A stretch of 37,059 nucleotides of DNA, from assembly GCA_002309655.1 (NCBI GenBank), contig DBXM01000020.1, positions 435 to 37,493 on the forward strand, given 5' to 3'. The notes below the pieces were generated by a model that worked only from the letters and a program-made list of their open reading frames with translations, did no database searches and was not told the origin of the DNA. Origin of the DNA: Mageeibacillus sp. UBA1212 (GTDB lineage Bacteria; Bacillota; Clostridia; UBA1212). Shown here piece after piece: positions 1 through 7,460 of this stretch. Both the position numbers and the translations under genes were made by a program. Each line of letters starts with the position of its first letter. Positions within the stretch are counted from its first letter, which is position 1.

Positions 1-410
1 GCGTCGAACTGAGCTGTGTAGGTAGCAGCTTCAGTTACCGAAACGATCTCAGGAGACCATGTGTTGTTGAAGGTGTAGGTGTACTGAGAGGTAGCAGTCT
101 TGGTAGGAGTCTCGCCAGTGTAGGAGGGAGTCGTACCGTAAGGAACCTGCTCGGTCTTAATGGTGTCACCGTTGCCGTCGACCCAGGTAATCGTATAACT
201 TCTGAGAACTGGAGTAAATGTGGCGGTGTAGGTGGCATCGCCGGTGACTGCTACTATGTCAGGAGTCCAACCCGTGAAAGTATAAGTGTACTGAACTGTA
301 GCGGTCTTGGTAGGAGTATTCCCAGTGTAAGTGGGTGTCTCACCGTAACCAACTTGTTCCGTCTTGATGGTGTCGCCGTTGCCATCGACCCAAGTGATTG
401 TAAAAGTGGG
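1..410 (-). repeat. Tandem 207-bp coding repeats (two copies visible)
   Basis: Two head-to-tail copies with a 207-bp period encode 69-residue repeats of the surface protein. Corresponding points are GACCCAGGTAATCGTA at 180 and GACCCAAGTGATTGTA at 387. The copies differ by scattered mostly silent changes, and the array may continue past the left edge. It is GC-richer than the rest of the gene. Confidence 0.85.
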
Positions 411-2777
411 TACTTCTTCCCACTGGGCATATAGTGTTATTTGATTGTTGACAACGCCGATGGCTGACAACTCTGTGTACGTAACACCTGGAACAAGCCC
501 CTGGTCTTCGATAGACAAGCCACTTCCATCCTCTTTAGTTGCCCAATTAGCAAATCTAAATCCGGTACGTGTAAATTCGTTTTGATTTAGAGTTAAATCT
601 TCGCAAACATAGTAATTTTGCGACGGCATATCTCCAACGCCACCGTTGGAGTTAAAAATTATGGTTATTGGAGGGAACCTCCATTTATCGACAGAACTAT
701 CGTATTGCGCAGTAATGCCTGCTGCTACTCCGACGGATTGAACATAAGAACCGTCTCCATTCAACAGTTTTGCTGAGGTTACGCCAATCGTTGTATATGA
801 GATGGTTGTTCCACTTTGTGTCGCTTGGTATGTGCTACCATTGGCCGGTGCTGCTTTCTCAAAAGTAATAGAACCTGTTTTTCCGCTACTTATGATTGCG
901 GCTCCACCAGTTGTTGTGTATAAATTGCCTATTACATTTATTGAACCGTTAACATCTATTTCAACGTCTACGAGATCGGACTCTTTGAACTTATTGCTGT
1001 TCGATCTCGTTGGCGAGTAAAATGAGTTCTTAAACTTTGCATTAGAGTAAATGAAGTTACCTAATAACCATTCATCTCGATCATAAGCGTAGACATTGTG
1101 ATTAGCACTAATAGAAATCGATGCTCCAGAGTCTATCTTTGCTCTAAACCCTGGAATTAGGCATATATCTTGGTTTATGGTAGTTATCCCCGAATGAATG
1201 TTTAATGTTACATTCTCCATAATTGGCATAACATATTTGTTCGAGTTCACGGTTATGCCGACATCTAAACTAATTGAGCCAAGTGTCGCACTGCCATTTA
1301 TGTCATATGTGACACGGTCAGTCGAAGGATCATAGTATTTTGAAAATGATGATCCAGATGAAAGAGTAAACATAGCGCTACTGGAACCTATGAATTTTAT
1401 CTGCGGATGCTCTGTGACACTTTGGACAGTAGCGCTAGTCAAAACGTATTCGGTAGCCCCATAGTTGATGACCAGATGTGCCTCAATATTTTGAATATAG
1501 TACTGAGAGAACGGAAAGACTTTTTGGTCATTATCGTTTAAAGAAGATGTGGCTGATCCACCGCGCAAATCACATATCTGGAATGGTTCATATACAGTGC
1601 CACCGCTGTTAACAGTGATAGTCCCACTTCCAGATATATATCCCCAACTATATAAGTATGCGCCATCATTCACGACAATTTCACTGCCAGAATTCATAAT
1701 GACATAGCCACATGCCCCTGTAGTGCAACCCGTGTATGCAGTATTTGTTGAATTTAGTCTTCCGCCGACAACTAGTGATCCATTGACAACTAATTTGGCG
1801 CCGTTTGCCATAGTTAGTGTCTTGAACTTTGTTGGAGTGCTAGGCCCTGACGATTTTACGAGATCTGGAACAGAAGTTTTGACTGTGTATGCCGAATCGT
1901 ATGGAATTAATATCGTGTATCCAGAGGGCAATGTATATGTTCCTTGGCTTAATGTACCGTCAGCGACGAGAACGATTTTTTTTGTAGTCGACGCTTTTGT
2001 AATAGCATCGCTCAAATCGGTGTACCAGTTGCCATTGGTCTCCCATACCGGTGATGAATTCGGAATAAAAACGGGATATATAGAATACGGAGAATCGAAA
2101 TAGGCCACCCATTGTGCAGAGGTGCTAACAAATTTACGAAGAGTAGCATTGAACCAACCCTCAAGTTTATACCCAGTAGAAGGTGTTGCCACAAGAGTAT
2201 AGGAACTGGTTGAAAGCTGTGTTATGGATGTTTCCGCATTGACTGTTGCGCCATTAACCGAATAACTACCATTTCCTTCGGGTAATTTAAAAGTTGTGGT
2301 GACATTAACTATTGAAACGAAGGTGAGGTTTGTAAGTTCAATGCTCGATGTATTTGCACCGGCATTACCTGAGTATATTTCGACTGTTATACTCGCGTTA
2401 TTGCTAAGCTCTTTTACAAAGCTTCCTGCTGTTGTAACTGCAGTTCCGTCGACCTTTACCGAGCCACCGGACGCAAGAACTGGCTTAGAGTATTCAAACG
2501 AAATCTGTGCCGAATTGCCACTAGTGTTTTTCAGGGTCAGAGTGGATGTTACTGACGTTGCATCAGAGCACCCGCCTGCCGCTGTACCGGTAGCAGACCC
2601 GCTTAATGTTGAGCCATTTATCGACCATGTTCCGTTAGAATAAGAGGCAGTTAGACCAGATATTCCTGTGTTTATGTCTGCTGCTAACGAAAGCAGCACA
2701 ACAGTAGGTATCAAAAAAAGCGTTAACAGAAAAGCAAGGAACAATGGCTTGGTTAGTCTTCGTAAGTCTTTAATCAT
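1..2777 (-). CDS. Large secreted surface protein with InlB-type and tandem C-terminal repeats (3' end outside window)
   Basis: An open frame of about 925 codons runs on the minus strand from an ATG at 2777 to the window edge without a stop, so the C terminus is missing. AGGAG lies 8 bases before the ATG. Residues 1-33 form a signal peptide (MIKDLRR, long hydrophobic stretch, then LSLAAD). The middle (about 35-700) is Ser/Thr/Asn/Gly-rich and beta-rich, without a domain I can name. About 700-787 resembles the InlB B-repeat/Flg_new family (IIFNSNGG, RTGFRFANW, ITLYAQWE). From about 790 two near-identical 69-residue repeats begin with ITWVDGNGDTIKTEQV. I infer an exported adhesin-like or wall-associated protein; the anchor is not visible. 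The N-terminal two thirds is AT-richer than the repeats and the rest of the window. The function of the middle part is unknown to me. Confidence 0.85.
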   Translation of the reverse strand, partial: MIKDLRRLTKPLFLAFLLTLFLIPTVVLLSLAADINTGISGLTASYSNGTWSINGSTLSGSATGTAAGGCSDATSVTSTLTLKNTSGNSAQISFEYSKPVLASGGSVKVDGTAVTTAGSFVKELSNNASITVEIYSGNAGANTSSIELTNLTFVSIVNVTTTFKLPEGNGSYSVNGATVNAETSITQLSTSSYTLVATPSTGYKLEGWFNATLRKFVSTSAQWVAYFDSPYSIYPVFIPNSSPVWETNGNWYTDLSDAITKASTTKKIVLVADGTLSQGTYTLPSGYTILIPYDSAYTVKTSVPDLVKSSGPSTPTKFKTLTMANGAKLVVNGSLVVGGRLNSTNTAYTGCTTGACGYVIMNSGSEIVVNDGAYLYSWGYISGSGTITVNSGGTVYEPFQICDLRGGSATSSLNDNDQKVFPFSQYYIQNIEAHLVINYGATEYVLTSATVQSVTEHPQIKFIGSSSAMFTLSSGSSFSKYYDPSTDRVTYDINGSATLGSISLDVGITVNSNKYVMPIMENVTLNIHSGITTINQDICLIPGFRAKIDSGASISISANHNVYAYDRDEWLLGNFIYSNAKFKNSFYSPTRSNSNKFKESDLVDVEIDVNGSINVIGNLYTTTGGAAIISSGKTGSITFEKAAPANGSTYQATQSGTTISYTTIGVTSAKLLNGDGSYVQSVGVAAGITAQYDSSVDKWRFPPITIIFNSNGGVGDMPSQNYYVCEDLTLNQNEFTRTGFRFANWATKEDGSGLSIEDQGLVPGVTYTELSAIGVVNNQITLYAQWEEVPTFTITWVDGNGDTIKTEQVGYGETPTYTGNTPTKTATVQYTYTFTGWTPDIVAVTGDATYTATFTPVLRSYTITWVDGNGDTIKTEQVPYGTTPSYTGETPTKTATSQYTYTFNNTWSPEIVSVTEAATYTAQFD

Positions 2778-2789
2778 TTCTTTCTCTCC

Positions 2790-2909
2790 TAAAACTAAAA
2801 TACCGTTTCCGGCTTTAATACATTTACGCCTCTGTTATCGGTCAAGGCGTTGCCGGAATAACCGATTTTCCGGCGAAACCTTGAGCCGCAACCAATGAGG
2901 TTCAAAATC
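2790..2909 (-). ncRNA. Structured 5' leader with two adjacent kissing hairpins (riboswitch candidate)
   Basis: Read on the minus strand, the roughly 130-nt leader of the surface-protein gene contains hairpin 1 (GCCGGAA / TTCCGGC, plus-strand 2868-2874 with 2852-2858, 9-nt loop) followed after one base by hairpin 2 (ACGCCT / AGGCGT, 2845-2850 with 2826-2831, 13-nt loop). The two loops are complementary over 8 positions (plus-strand 2859-2866 with 2837-2844: seven Watson-Crick pairs and one G-U in the RNA). A third small stem GCCG-GAAA-CGGU with a GNRA loop follows just before the ribosome binding site. CGGCU...AGCCG and GUUUC...GAAAC could close the fold. The structure is seen in the sequence; a ligand is not known, and I could not match it to a riboswitch class I know. 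Confidence 0.5.
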
Positions 2910-2915
2910 TTAATT

Positions 2916-2944
2916 ATTATAATTTTTGCGCGCGCAAAAAGCAA
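2916..2944 (-). promoter_or_regulatory. Promoter of the surface-protein gene with palindrome in the spacer
   Basis: On the minus strand TTGCTT (2944-2939), a 17-base spacer and TATAAT (2921-2916) form a sigma-A-type promoter. The spacer overlaps an 18-bp perfect palindrome, TTTTTGCGCGCGCAAAAA (2923-2940), which could be an operator. Transcription would start near 2909. The rest of 2945-3105 holds AT-rich sequence and a short run of CGATCTATG-like repeats at 3070-3100, with no gene seen. Confidence 0.5.
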
Positions 2945-3109
2945 CCCCAAATCTTGGTTTTTGTTCAATTTAACTGAACGCGTTGAATAAAATTAAACTA
3001 TTTCGCAAAACCGGCTTGGATTATTCACGAATTGAGCCTTTTAGTGGCTGGAAAAACGTCAGTGACGGCCGATACTATGCGATCTATGCGATCTATGCGC
3101 AATATGTTC

Positions 3110-3138
3110 TTGACACGCGGGCGCGGGTGTGGTAGACT
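3110..3138 (+). promoter_or_regulatory. Promoter of the 3242-4387 gene
   Basis: TTGACA at 3110-3115, a 17-base spacer and TAGACT at 3133-3138. Transcription would start near 3146, leaving a leader of about 95 nt. Confidence 0.6.
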
Positions 3139-3151
3139 TTCCGTGAGTATA

Positions 3152-3198
3152 GGGCGGCGTTCGCACGTTCGAGGATAAATCGAAGACGGTTCACGCCC
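3152..3198 (+). promoter_or_regulatory. Leader stem-loop
   Basis: In the 5' leader, GGGCG (3152-3156) can pair with CGCCC (3194-3198), and inside it TTCGA (3168-3172) pairs with TCGAA (3180-3184). It lies at the very 5' end of the predicted transcript, a position typical of mRNA-stabilising stems. No U-run follows, so it is not a terminator. Confidence 0.35.
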
Positions 3199-3241
3199 CG
3201 CACATTTCAAAATCCATACAAATCATTTAGGAGGTTTTCTT

Positions 3242-4387
3242 ATGAAGAAAGTTTTTGCAGTTGCAATTGCACTTGCGATGGTTCTTTCTCTGTTCGCGAT
3301 TTCGTCATACGCGGGCGGCGGCATCTGCTTCGATGGCGCGTACCTGACCAATGACGCTGACGGCAGCCAGCACGAGACCGCGCACGTTCCCAACGAGGGC
3401 GAGACGAACCTGACCAATCAGGCGGCACAGGGCGACATGGGCAGCATCTACGGCAGCGGGTTCCAGTATTTCCACGCTCAGGGCTGGTGGTCCGACGATG
3501 AAGAACTGGCTGACTTCGGTATTCAGGTCAACGACGGCGAGATCACCTGGGGACAGAAGATCGATGACCCGGCTCTGGTTGACGTTAAGCACCTGACCGG
3601 CCACGCGTATCCCTACCGCTTCAACTTCACGCTTCCCGTTCAGGAAGGCGAAGTTGCCATCAAGATGTACAAGAAGACTGCCGCGGGCGCCGAGGAAGTT
3701 TTCCACACCCTGACCTACAGCAACTCCGCTCCCACGGGTGACAAGTTCGTGCCCATAGCTGTCGCTGACAACGACGGCGCCCCCGGCAATGCTGTCTGGC
3801 TGAACGAGAAGGGCGAGTGGGCGGCCGTGAAGTTCACGACTGCTGCTAAGCTCGGCGGCGTTTCGCTGTTCCACTGGGCATCCAACGGCTCCAACGGACC
3901 TCTCGCAACATGGAAGCTCGAAGTTTACAAGTTCGACACCGACATCGACACCACCTTCTCGAAGGCGCCTGTCGCGTCCAAGTCCCAGCAGTCTGCCGGC
4001 GACAACAACCCGGCGTTTGCGCTCGAGTTCGACGAGCCCCTTGACCCGGGCACCTACGTCATCAGACTTGAAATCACCAACGACGAAGCTACCGGCGTCA
4101 GCCAGGAGACTTCCTACGTCGTATTCCCGGCAACCGCTGCGGCTGTGAGCGAAGATAAGTTCGAGTACATCAACACCAACGGCGTTATGTTCAACTTCAC
4201 TGTTGTGGCACCCGACACCTACTCCGCTGCTGATTTCTTCGTCACCAACCCGGCCGGCGGCACTGAGCCGACCCCGGTCGATCCCGGAACGGAGCCCACG
4301 CCCGTAACCGGCGACGCCACGATGGTTCTCTTCATCGTTGCCGCTGTTGCAGTCGCGCTGGTCATCCTCAAGAAGAAGGCTTTCTAA
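3242..4387 (+). CDS. Secreted, membrane-anchored protein of unknown function
   Basis: A 381-residue protein starting at an ATG 7 bases after AGGAGG. Residues 1-24 are a classic signal peptide (MKKVF, hydrophobic core, SSYA then GGG). The body (about 25-335) is acidic and rich in Gly, Thr, Asp and aromatic residues, as in extracellular beta-sandwich proteins; I cannot assign a family. Residues about 337-352 are a Pro/Thr linker (GTEPTPVDPGTEPTPV). A single membrane helix (about 356-375) and the tail KKKAF end the protein, so it would stay bound to the membrane facing outward. There is no LPXTG motif. It is monocistronic, with its own promoter and a strong terminator, and highly biased codon use suggests high expression. 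The end architecture is shared with the protein at 17538-20528. A solute-binding or adhesive role is possible but not shown. Confidence 0.85.
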   Translation: MKKVFAVAIALAMVLSLFAISSYAGGGICFDGAYLTNDADGSQHETAHVPNEGETNLTNQAAQGDMGSIYGSGFQYFHAQGWWSDDEELADFGIQVNDGEITWGQKIDDPALVDVKHLTGHAYPYRFNFTLPVQEGEVAIKMYKKTAAGAEEVFHTLTYSNSAPTGDKFVPIAVADNDGAPGNAVWLNEKGEWAAVKFTTAAKLGGVSLFHWASNGSNGPLATWKLEVYKFDTDIDTTFSKAPVASKSQQSAGDNNPAFALEFDEPLDPGTYVIRLEITNDEATGVSQETSYVVFPATAAAVSEDKFEYINTNGVMFNFTVVAPDTYSAADFFVTNPAGGTEPTPVDPGTEPTPVTGDATMVLFIVAAVAVALVILKKKAF

Positions 4388-4420
4388 TCATACGGCTTTC
4401 GACTGATTAATCAATAAAGG

Positions 4421-4462
4421 ACCGCGGGGGCGCCTGATGAAGGGCGTTCCCGCGGTTTCTTT
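4421..4462 (+). terminator. Intrinsic terminator
   Basis: ACCGCGGG...GGCGCC pairs with GGGCGTT...CCCGCGGT (4421-4455) around the loop TGATGAA, followed by TTTCTTT. It lies 33 bases after the stop of the secreted-protein gene. From here to 4560 nothing further is seen except T-rich sequence. Confidence 0.8.
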
Positions 4463-4563
4463 GATAATTTGGGGTTGCGCGCGTTTCTTGCACGTTTTCT
4501 CCGATTATCTTCGTTTTTTCTTCACTTTTTTCCGCATTTTCCGCATTTTCCGTTCAAAAACAG

Positions 4564-4593
4564 TTGACGCGGGGTGCGTGAATGTGTTACAAT
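4564..4593 (+). promoter_or_regulatory. Promoter of the small peptide gene
   Basis: TTGACG (4564-4569), an 18-base spacer and TACAAT (4588-4593). Transcription would start near 4600, about 60 nt before the peptide start. Confidence 0.6.
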
Positions 4594-4662
4594 TCCCGTG
4601 TGTCCGGATGCGGGCGGTTCTTTGGCTGTGCGGTTCGGCAAAAATTCCGGGGGGTTCCTGAA

Positions 4663-4770
4663 ATGAAAGAAGCTTTTAAAGAGATAGAAATCACCGTTAT
4701 CATGCTCGAGGCCGAGGATGTCATTACCGACTCCCCGATTATTCTGCCTGACGACCCGATAACTCCGTAA
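4663..4770 (+). CDS. Small acidic peptide, 35 residues
   Basis: ATG at 4663 follows GGGGGG (4649-4654) at 8 bases. The frame is open upstream to 4582, but an ATG there would lie upstream of, or on, the predicted -10 element, so the 35-residue product starting MKEAFKEIEI is preferred. It is strongly acidic, with the pattern EIEITVIMLEAEDVITDSP and a Pro/Asp-rich end. There is no signal peptide, Cys or membrane segment. From memory, short proteins with a similar 'PEIEVIEFEAEDVIT' pattern occur in gut Clostridia without a known role; this is recollection, not a search result. Its own promoter and terminator, with no neighbours in the transcript, support a real gene. A peptide precursor or signalling role would be speculation: no modifying enzyme lies nearby. 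Confidence 0.55.
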   Translation: MKEAFKEIEITVIMLEAEDVITDSPIILPDDPITP

Positions 4771-4883
4771 AAGGTACTTGCTGATCATCTGCAGCGGTTG
4801 CTTTTTAATGGGTTAGTGGCGCTTATGCCGTGTTTGTTTTGCCTGCGTTTGCGCGGTTTTTGCGCGAACAACGGGCTTTAAAG

Positions 4884-4907
4884 ATACGCCTCAAGGCGTA
4901 TTTTTTT
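4884..4907 (+). terminator. Intrinsic terminator after the small peptide gene
   Basis: ATACGCC (4884-4890), loop TCAA, GGCGTAT (4895-4901), then a run of T. The stretch 4771-4883 between peptide stop and terminator holds no clear gene, only GC-rich short inverted sequences. Confidence 0.85.
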
Positions 4908-4970
4908 ATGCGATTAGGGATTTGAAATGTGAGACGACCGGTTGTTTTCCCCCGCACTTTTAACAAAAAA

Positions 4971-5055
4971 GTGCCATTTTGGCACCTTGCATGAGAATTA
5001 TAAGTGCCATTTTGGCACCGAAATGCTTGAAATCAAGGTGCCAATGTTGTATAAT
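4971..5055 (+). promoter_or_regulatory. Promoter and triple operator of the toxin-antitoxin pair
   Basis: TTGAAA (5027-5032), 17 bases, TATAAT (5050-5055). Two identical palindromes GTGCCATTTTGGCAC stand at 4971-4985 and 5004-5018, and a half-site GTGCCA at 5038-5043 lies in the promoter spacer. The three sites are 33 and 34 bp apart, about three helical turns, so a bound regulator would sit on one face. I infer autoregulation by the HTH domain of the first gene. Confidence 0.75.
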
Positions 5056-5073
5056 GACGGCGAGGTGATAATT

Positions 5074-5544
5074 ATGGACCTGAAACAGTTGAGAACCGAA
5101 AAAGGTTTGACGCAGGTTGGATGTTCCCGCTATCTCCAGATTCCGCTCCGGACTTATAAACGCTACGAGAATGACGTCAGGCTTGTCAACACGATCAAGT
5201 ACAGATACATCGTAGAGCGTCTCAGAAATTACGGCCTGGTTGACGAGGAACACGGCGTGCTTTCGGTCGAACAGATCAAAGCCATTTCAGCGGATGTGCT
5301 GGCGAACTACGACGTGAAATACTGCTATTTGTTCGGCTCCTACGCAAAGGGAACTGCGACGGAAACAAGCGACGTAGATCTTCTCGTTGACGTTCCGGTC
5401 GACGGCCTGAAGTTTTTCGAACTTGCAGAAATGCTTCGCGAGAAACTGCACAAGAAAATCGACCTTCTCGACGCGAACCAGCTGAACAACAATTCCGAGC
5501 TTTTGCACGAGATTCTTAAGTACGGAGTCAGAATCTATGGATAA
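5074..5544 (+). CDS. HTH-MNT antitoxin (nucleotidyltransferase) of a HEPN/MNT module
   Basis: 156 residues starting at the ATG at 5074, 6 bases after GAGGTG and about 12 nt after the predicted transcription start; the frame is open upstream to 4942 but that part precedes the promoter. Residues 1-55 form a Cro/XRE-like helix-turn-helix (RTEKGLTQVGCSRYLQIPLR). Residues about 65-156 are a minimal nucleotidyltransferase with the exact GSx10DxD motif (G88-S89, D100, D102). In the known HEPN/MNT family the MNT protein AMPylates a tyrosine of the HEPN toxin and neutralises it. Here DNA-binding and enzyme domains share one chain, so the antitoxin probably also represses its own promoter at the three GTGCCA sites. 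The stop overlaps the toxin start by 8 bases, implying translational coupling. Confidence 0.85.
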   Translation: MDLKQLRTEKGLTQVGCSRYLQIPLRTYKRYENDVRLVNTIKYRYIVERLRNYGLVDEEHGVLSVEQIKAISADVLANYDVKYCYLFGSYAKGTATETSDVDLLVDVPVDGLKFFELAEMLREKLHKKIDLLDANQLNNNSELLHEILKYGVRIYG

Positions 5545-5869
5545 CAACAAGGACGATATCTATTATTTGAACAGGATTAAAACCGATCTGAAATTTGTAA
5601 TCGACCATACCGAAGGAAAGACAAAGTCGGAAATAGAAGAAGACGAGGTGCTTGTCGATTCAATTATGTTCCGGATCATTCAAATTGCGGAAAATAATAT
5701 GAAACTTTCAGATGAGTTTAAAGCTTCGCATAAAGAAGTTCCTTGGCTCGCAATTAAAGGCATGCGAAACCGGATCGTACATAATTACGGGTATGTAGAC
5801 ATGACGATTGTTTATGATACCGTGATTCATGGAATTCCGGAAATGTACGAACTGCTAAGAAAAATATAG
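5537..5869 (+). CDS. HEPN-family RNase toxin (DUF86-like)
   Basis: 110 residues, alpha-helical, with the HEPN catalytic motif RX4HXY complete: R77, H82 and Y84 in RNRIVHNYG. The family members are ribonucleases that inhibit growth; Y84 is the residue that partner MNT proteins AMPylate in characterised pairs. Its start ATG lies inside the end of the antitoxin gene, so the two are co-translated. The length is typical for the family. No inactivating change is visible, so the toxin is predicted to be active. Whether it guards against phage, stabilises the locus or acts in stress cannot be told from sequence; the nearby HipBA-type pair at 14535-16174 is a second toxin-antitoxin-like locus in the same window. 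Confidence 0.88.
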   Translation: MDNNKDDIYYLNRIKTDLKFVIDHTEGKTKSEIEEDEVLVDSIMFRIIQIAENNMKLSDEFKASHKEVPWLAIKGMRNRIVHNYGYVDMTIVYDTVIHGIPEMYELLRKI

Positions 5870-5929
5870 GAGCAAAACAACTTTTTCGATTACATACATT
5901 TTCCGGATAGGATTCTTATTTAACCACAC

Positions 5930-5968
5930 CGGCGCCGCTGAAACCGAAAGAATCGCGGCGCCGTTTTT
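5930..5968 (+). terminator. Intrinsic terminator of the toxin-antitoxin pair
   Basis: CGGCGCCGC (5930-5938) pairs with GCGGCGCCG (5955-5963), followed by TTTTT. It also lies just past the stop of the minus-strand sugar kinase; in that direction no U-run follows. Confidence 0.85.
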
Positions 5969-5995
5969 GCCTAAATATAGTGAAATTGGTTTATC

Positions 5996-7435
5996 CTATA
6001 ATCCTTTGCTCTCCATTCCCGCCAGCAGTGCGGCACCGAGCGCGGCTTCCTCTCTGGATTCGGGCATCGTGAGCTCGAGACCGAACTTTTCGGAAATGCA
6101 GTCGCAGAGAGTGGGATTGAGGCGGAGTCCGTTTCCGGCGCCCACGAGCTCGCGGTGGTCGGAGGCGGCGAAGGGTTTGACCTCGCTGTAGAGGGTGAAA
6201 AGCTCGGAAGCAATGCCTTCGGAGAATCCTGCAGCGAGGGTTCCCATTGTGAAGTTGTCGGTGCCGATGTTCTCGATAGCTCCGCGTTTCTGAGGGTTGG
6301 CACGAGTGCCGCTGAAGGTGGTGTTGACGACAGGAGCGGAGCTGAAGCAGGCGTCTCCTGCGAGGGAAGAACTGCTCGAAAACGCCGGGTCGGAGGCAGG
6401 GGAGCGGAGGAGCTTCATGGTCTCGCGGTGAGATCTGACTGCCTTGTCCATAGCGTCGTAAACCATTTCGGGGCTCGGCTCGAAGCCGGCGATGCGTTCG
6501 ACTGTTTCGCGGAACAAATCGGCCAAAAGGGCGTATGCACGCCCACCGCAGAGAGCTGCGCCGACGGCTATGTTGCGGCCTCCGAAATAGGGCCTTAGTT
6601 CGACGTCGCCGCCTGTAATTTTCGCCTTCTTTTGGGCAAATTTCGCTGCCGCGTCATCGGACGCGATGCAGGAAACCTGGCTGCCTGTGCCGACGTTTAC
6701 GGAGAGCACGTCTTCGCTCATTCCGACCGCGTCAAAAAGCGCCGCCTGGTTGTCGCCGATTGCCGCCGCCACGGGAATTCCCGTCTTCGCTTCGCCGATA
6801 AACGCAGCCTTGCCGCCGTGGGTGATCTGCGGAAAAAACGAAGCGTCCAGACCGCAGCTTTCGAGCCGGTCAAGCATGAAGCACTTCCCCTCGAGGTCGT
6901 ACGCGCCAATCGACGCGGCGTTCGTGGGGTGAAGAACCGGACGCGATCTGCCGGAGAGCGCCATCGCAACATAGTCGCCCGCCGTTGCGATTGAAACCGC
7001 CCCTTCGGGAACCAGCCCGTTCACCGTGTTGTAGAAGTGGGTGACTGCGCCGTAGCCTGTGGAGGCGCCGGTGCCGGTCTGTTCGGAGAAATACTCCGCG
7101 TATGTGAGGCCGTCCTTGTAAAGAAGGTTGCCCCTGCCGTCCTGCCAGGTGTAGAGCGGCGAGACTGCCTTGCCGTTTGCGTCCACGTAGACGATGCCGT
7201 GCATCTGCCCGGTAATGCCGATGGAGTCGGCGCGCCCGCACTCGAGAAGTTCACGAAGAACCATTTTCGCAATCTCCACAGCCCTCGCAGGGTCCTGAAG
7301 ACGCGCGCCGGGAACGTCCGCCCTTAAAGCAGAGTCGTTCCTGCGGGTGATGCTTTTCACGAGCATTCCGCTGTCGGTGTCAAACAGAACGCCGCAAATG
7401 CTCGTTGTTCCTATGTCAAGTCCAATACGGTACAT
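5996..7435 (-). CDS. FGGY-family carbohydrate kinase (sedoheptulokinase/xylulokinase-like)
   Basis: 479 residues from the ATG at 7435, which has AGGA 7 bases upstream; the frame is open further upstream but MYRIGLDIGTTS is the canonical N terminus. The FGGY_N phosphate-binding loop (LDIGTTS) is at residues 5-11. ITGQMHG and LYTWQDGRG follow at about 80-100 and are typical of the sedoheptulokinase-like subgroup. The catalytic Asp is expected in IGDNQAA at about 235. FGGY_C begins near VNVGTGSQ, and GAALGAALLAG-type sequence closes the C terminus. The enzyme phosphorylates a sugar with ATP in the cytoplasm; the substrate is not settled by sequence. An insert rich in Ser/Ala (SSSSSLAG) lies at about 360. 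The gene stands alone, divergent from the ATP synthase operon. Confidence 0.85.
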   Translation of the reverse strand: MYRIGLDIGTTSICGVLFDTDSGMLVKSITRRNDSALRADVPGARLQDPARAVEIAKMVLRELLECGRADSIGITGQMHGIVYVDANGKAVSPLYTWQDGRGNLLYKDGLTYAEYFSEQTGTGASTGYGAVTHFYNTVNGLVPEGAVSIATAGDYVAMALSGRSRPVLHPTNAASIGAYDLEGKCFMLDRLESCGLDASFFPQITHGGKAAFIGEAKTGIPVAAAIGDNQAALFDAVGMSEDVLSVNVGTGSQVSCIASDDAAAKFAQKKAKITGGDVELRPYFGGRNIAVGAALCGGRAYALLADLFRETVERIAGFEPSPEMVYDAMDKAVRSHRETMKLLRSPASDPAFSSSSSLAGDACFSSAPVVNTTFSGTRANPQKRGAIENIGTDNFTMGTLAAGFSEGIASELFTLYSEVKPFAASDHRELVGAGNGLRLNPTLCDCISEKFGLELTMPESREEAALGAALLAGMESKGL

Positions 7436-7460
7436 GGTCCGGTCCTTTCGGGTATTCGTG

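Noticed and set aside
2790..2909. c-di-GMP-I (GEMM) or purine riboswitch
   Set aside because: The conserved GEMM sequence blocks and the purine-class junction bases were not found; only the general two-hairpin shape is similar.
4942..5073. N-terminal extension of the HTH-MNT protein
   Set aside because: This stretch contains the promoter and the operators; translation from 5074 has a good ribosome binding site and gives a canonical HTH start.
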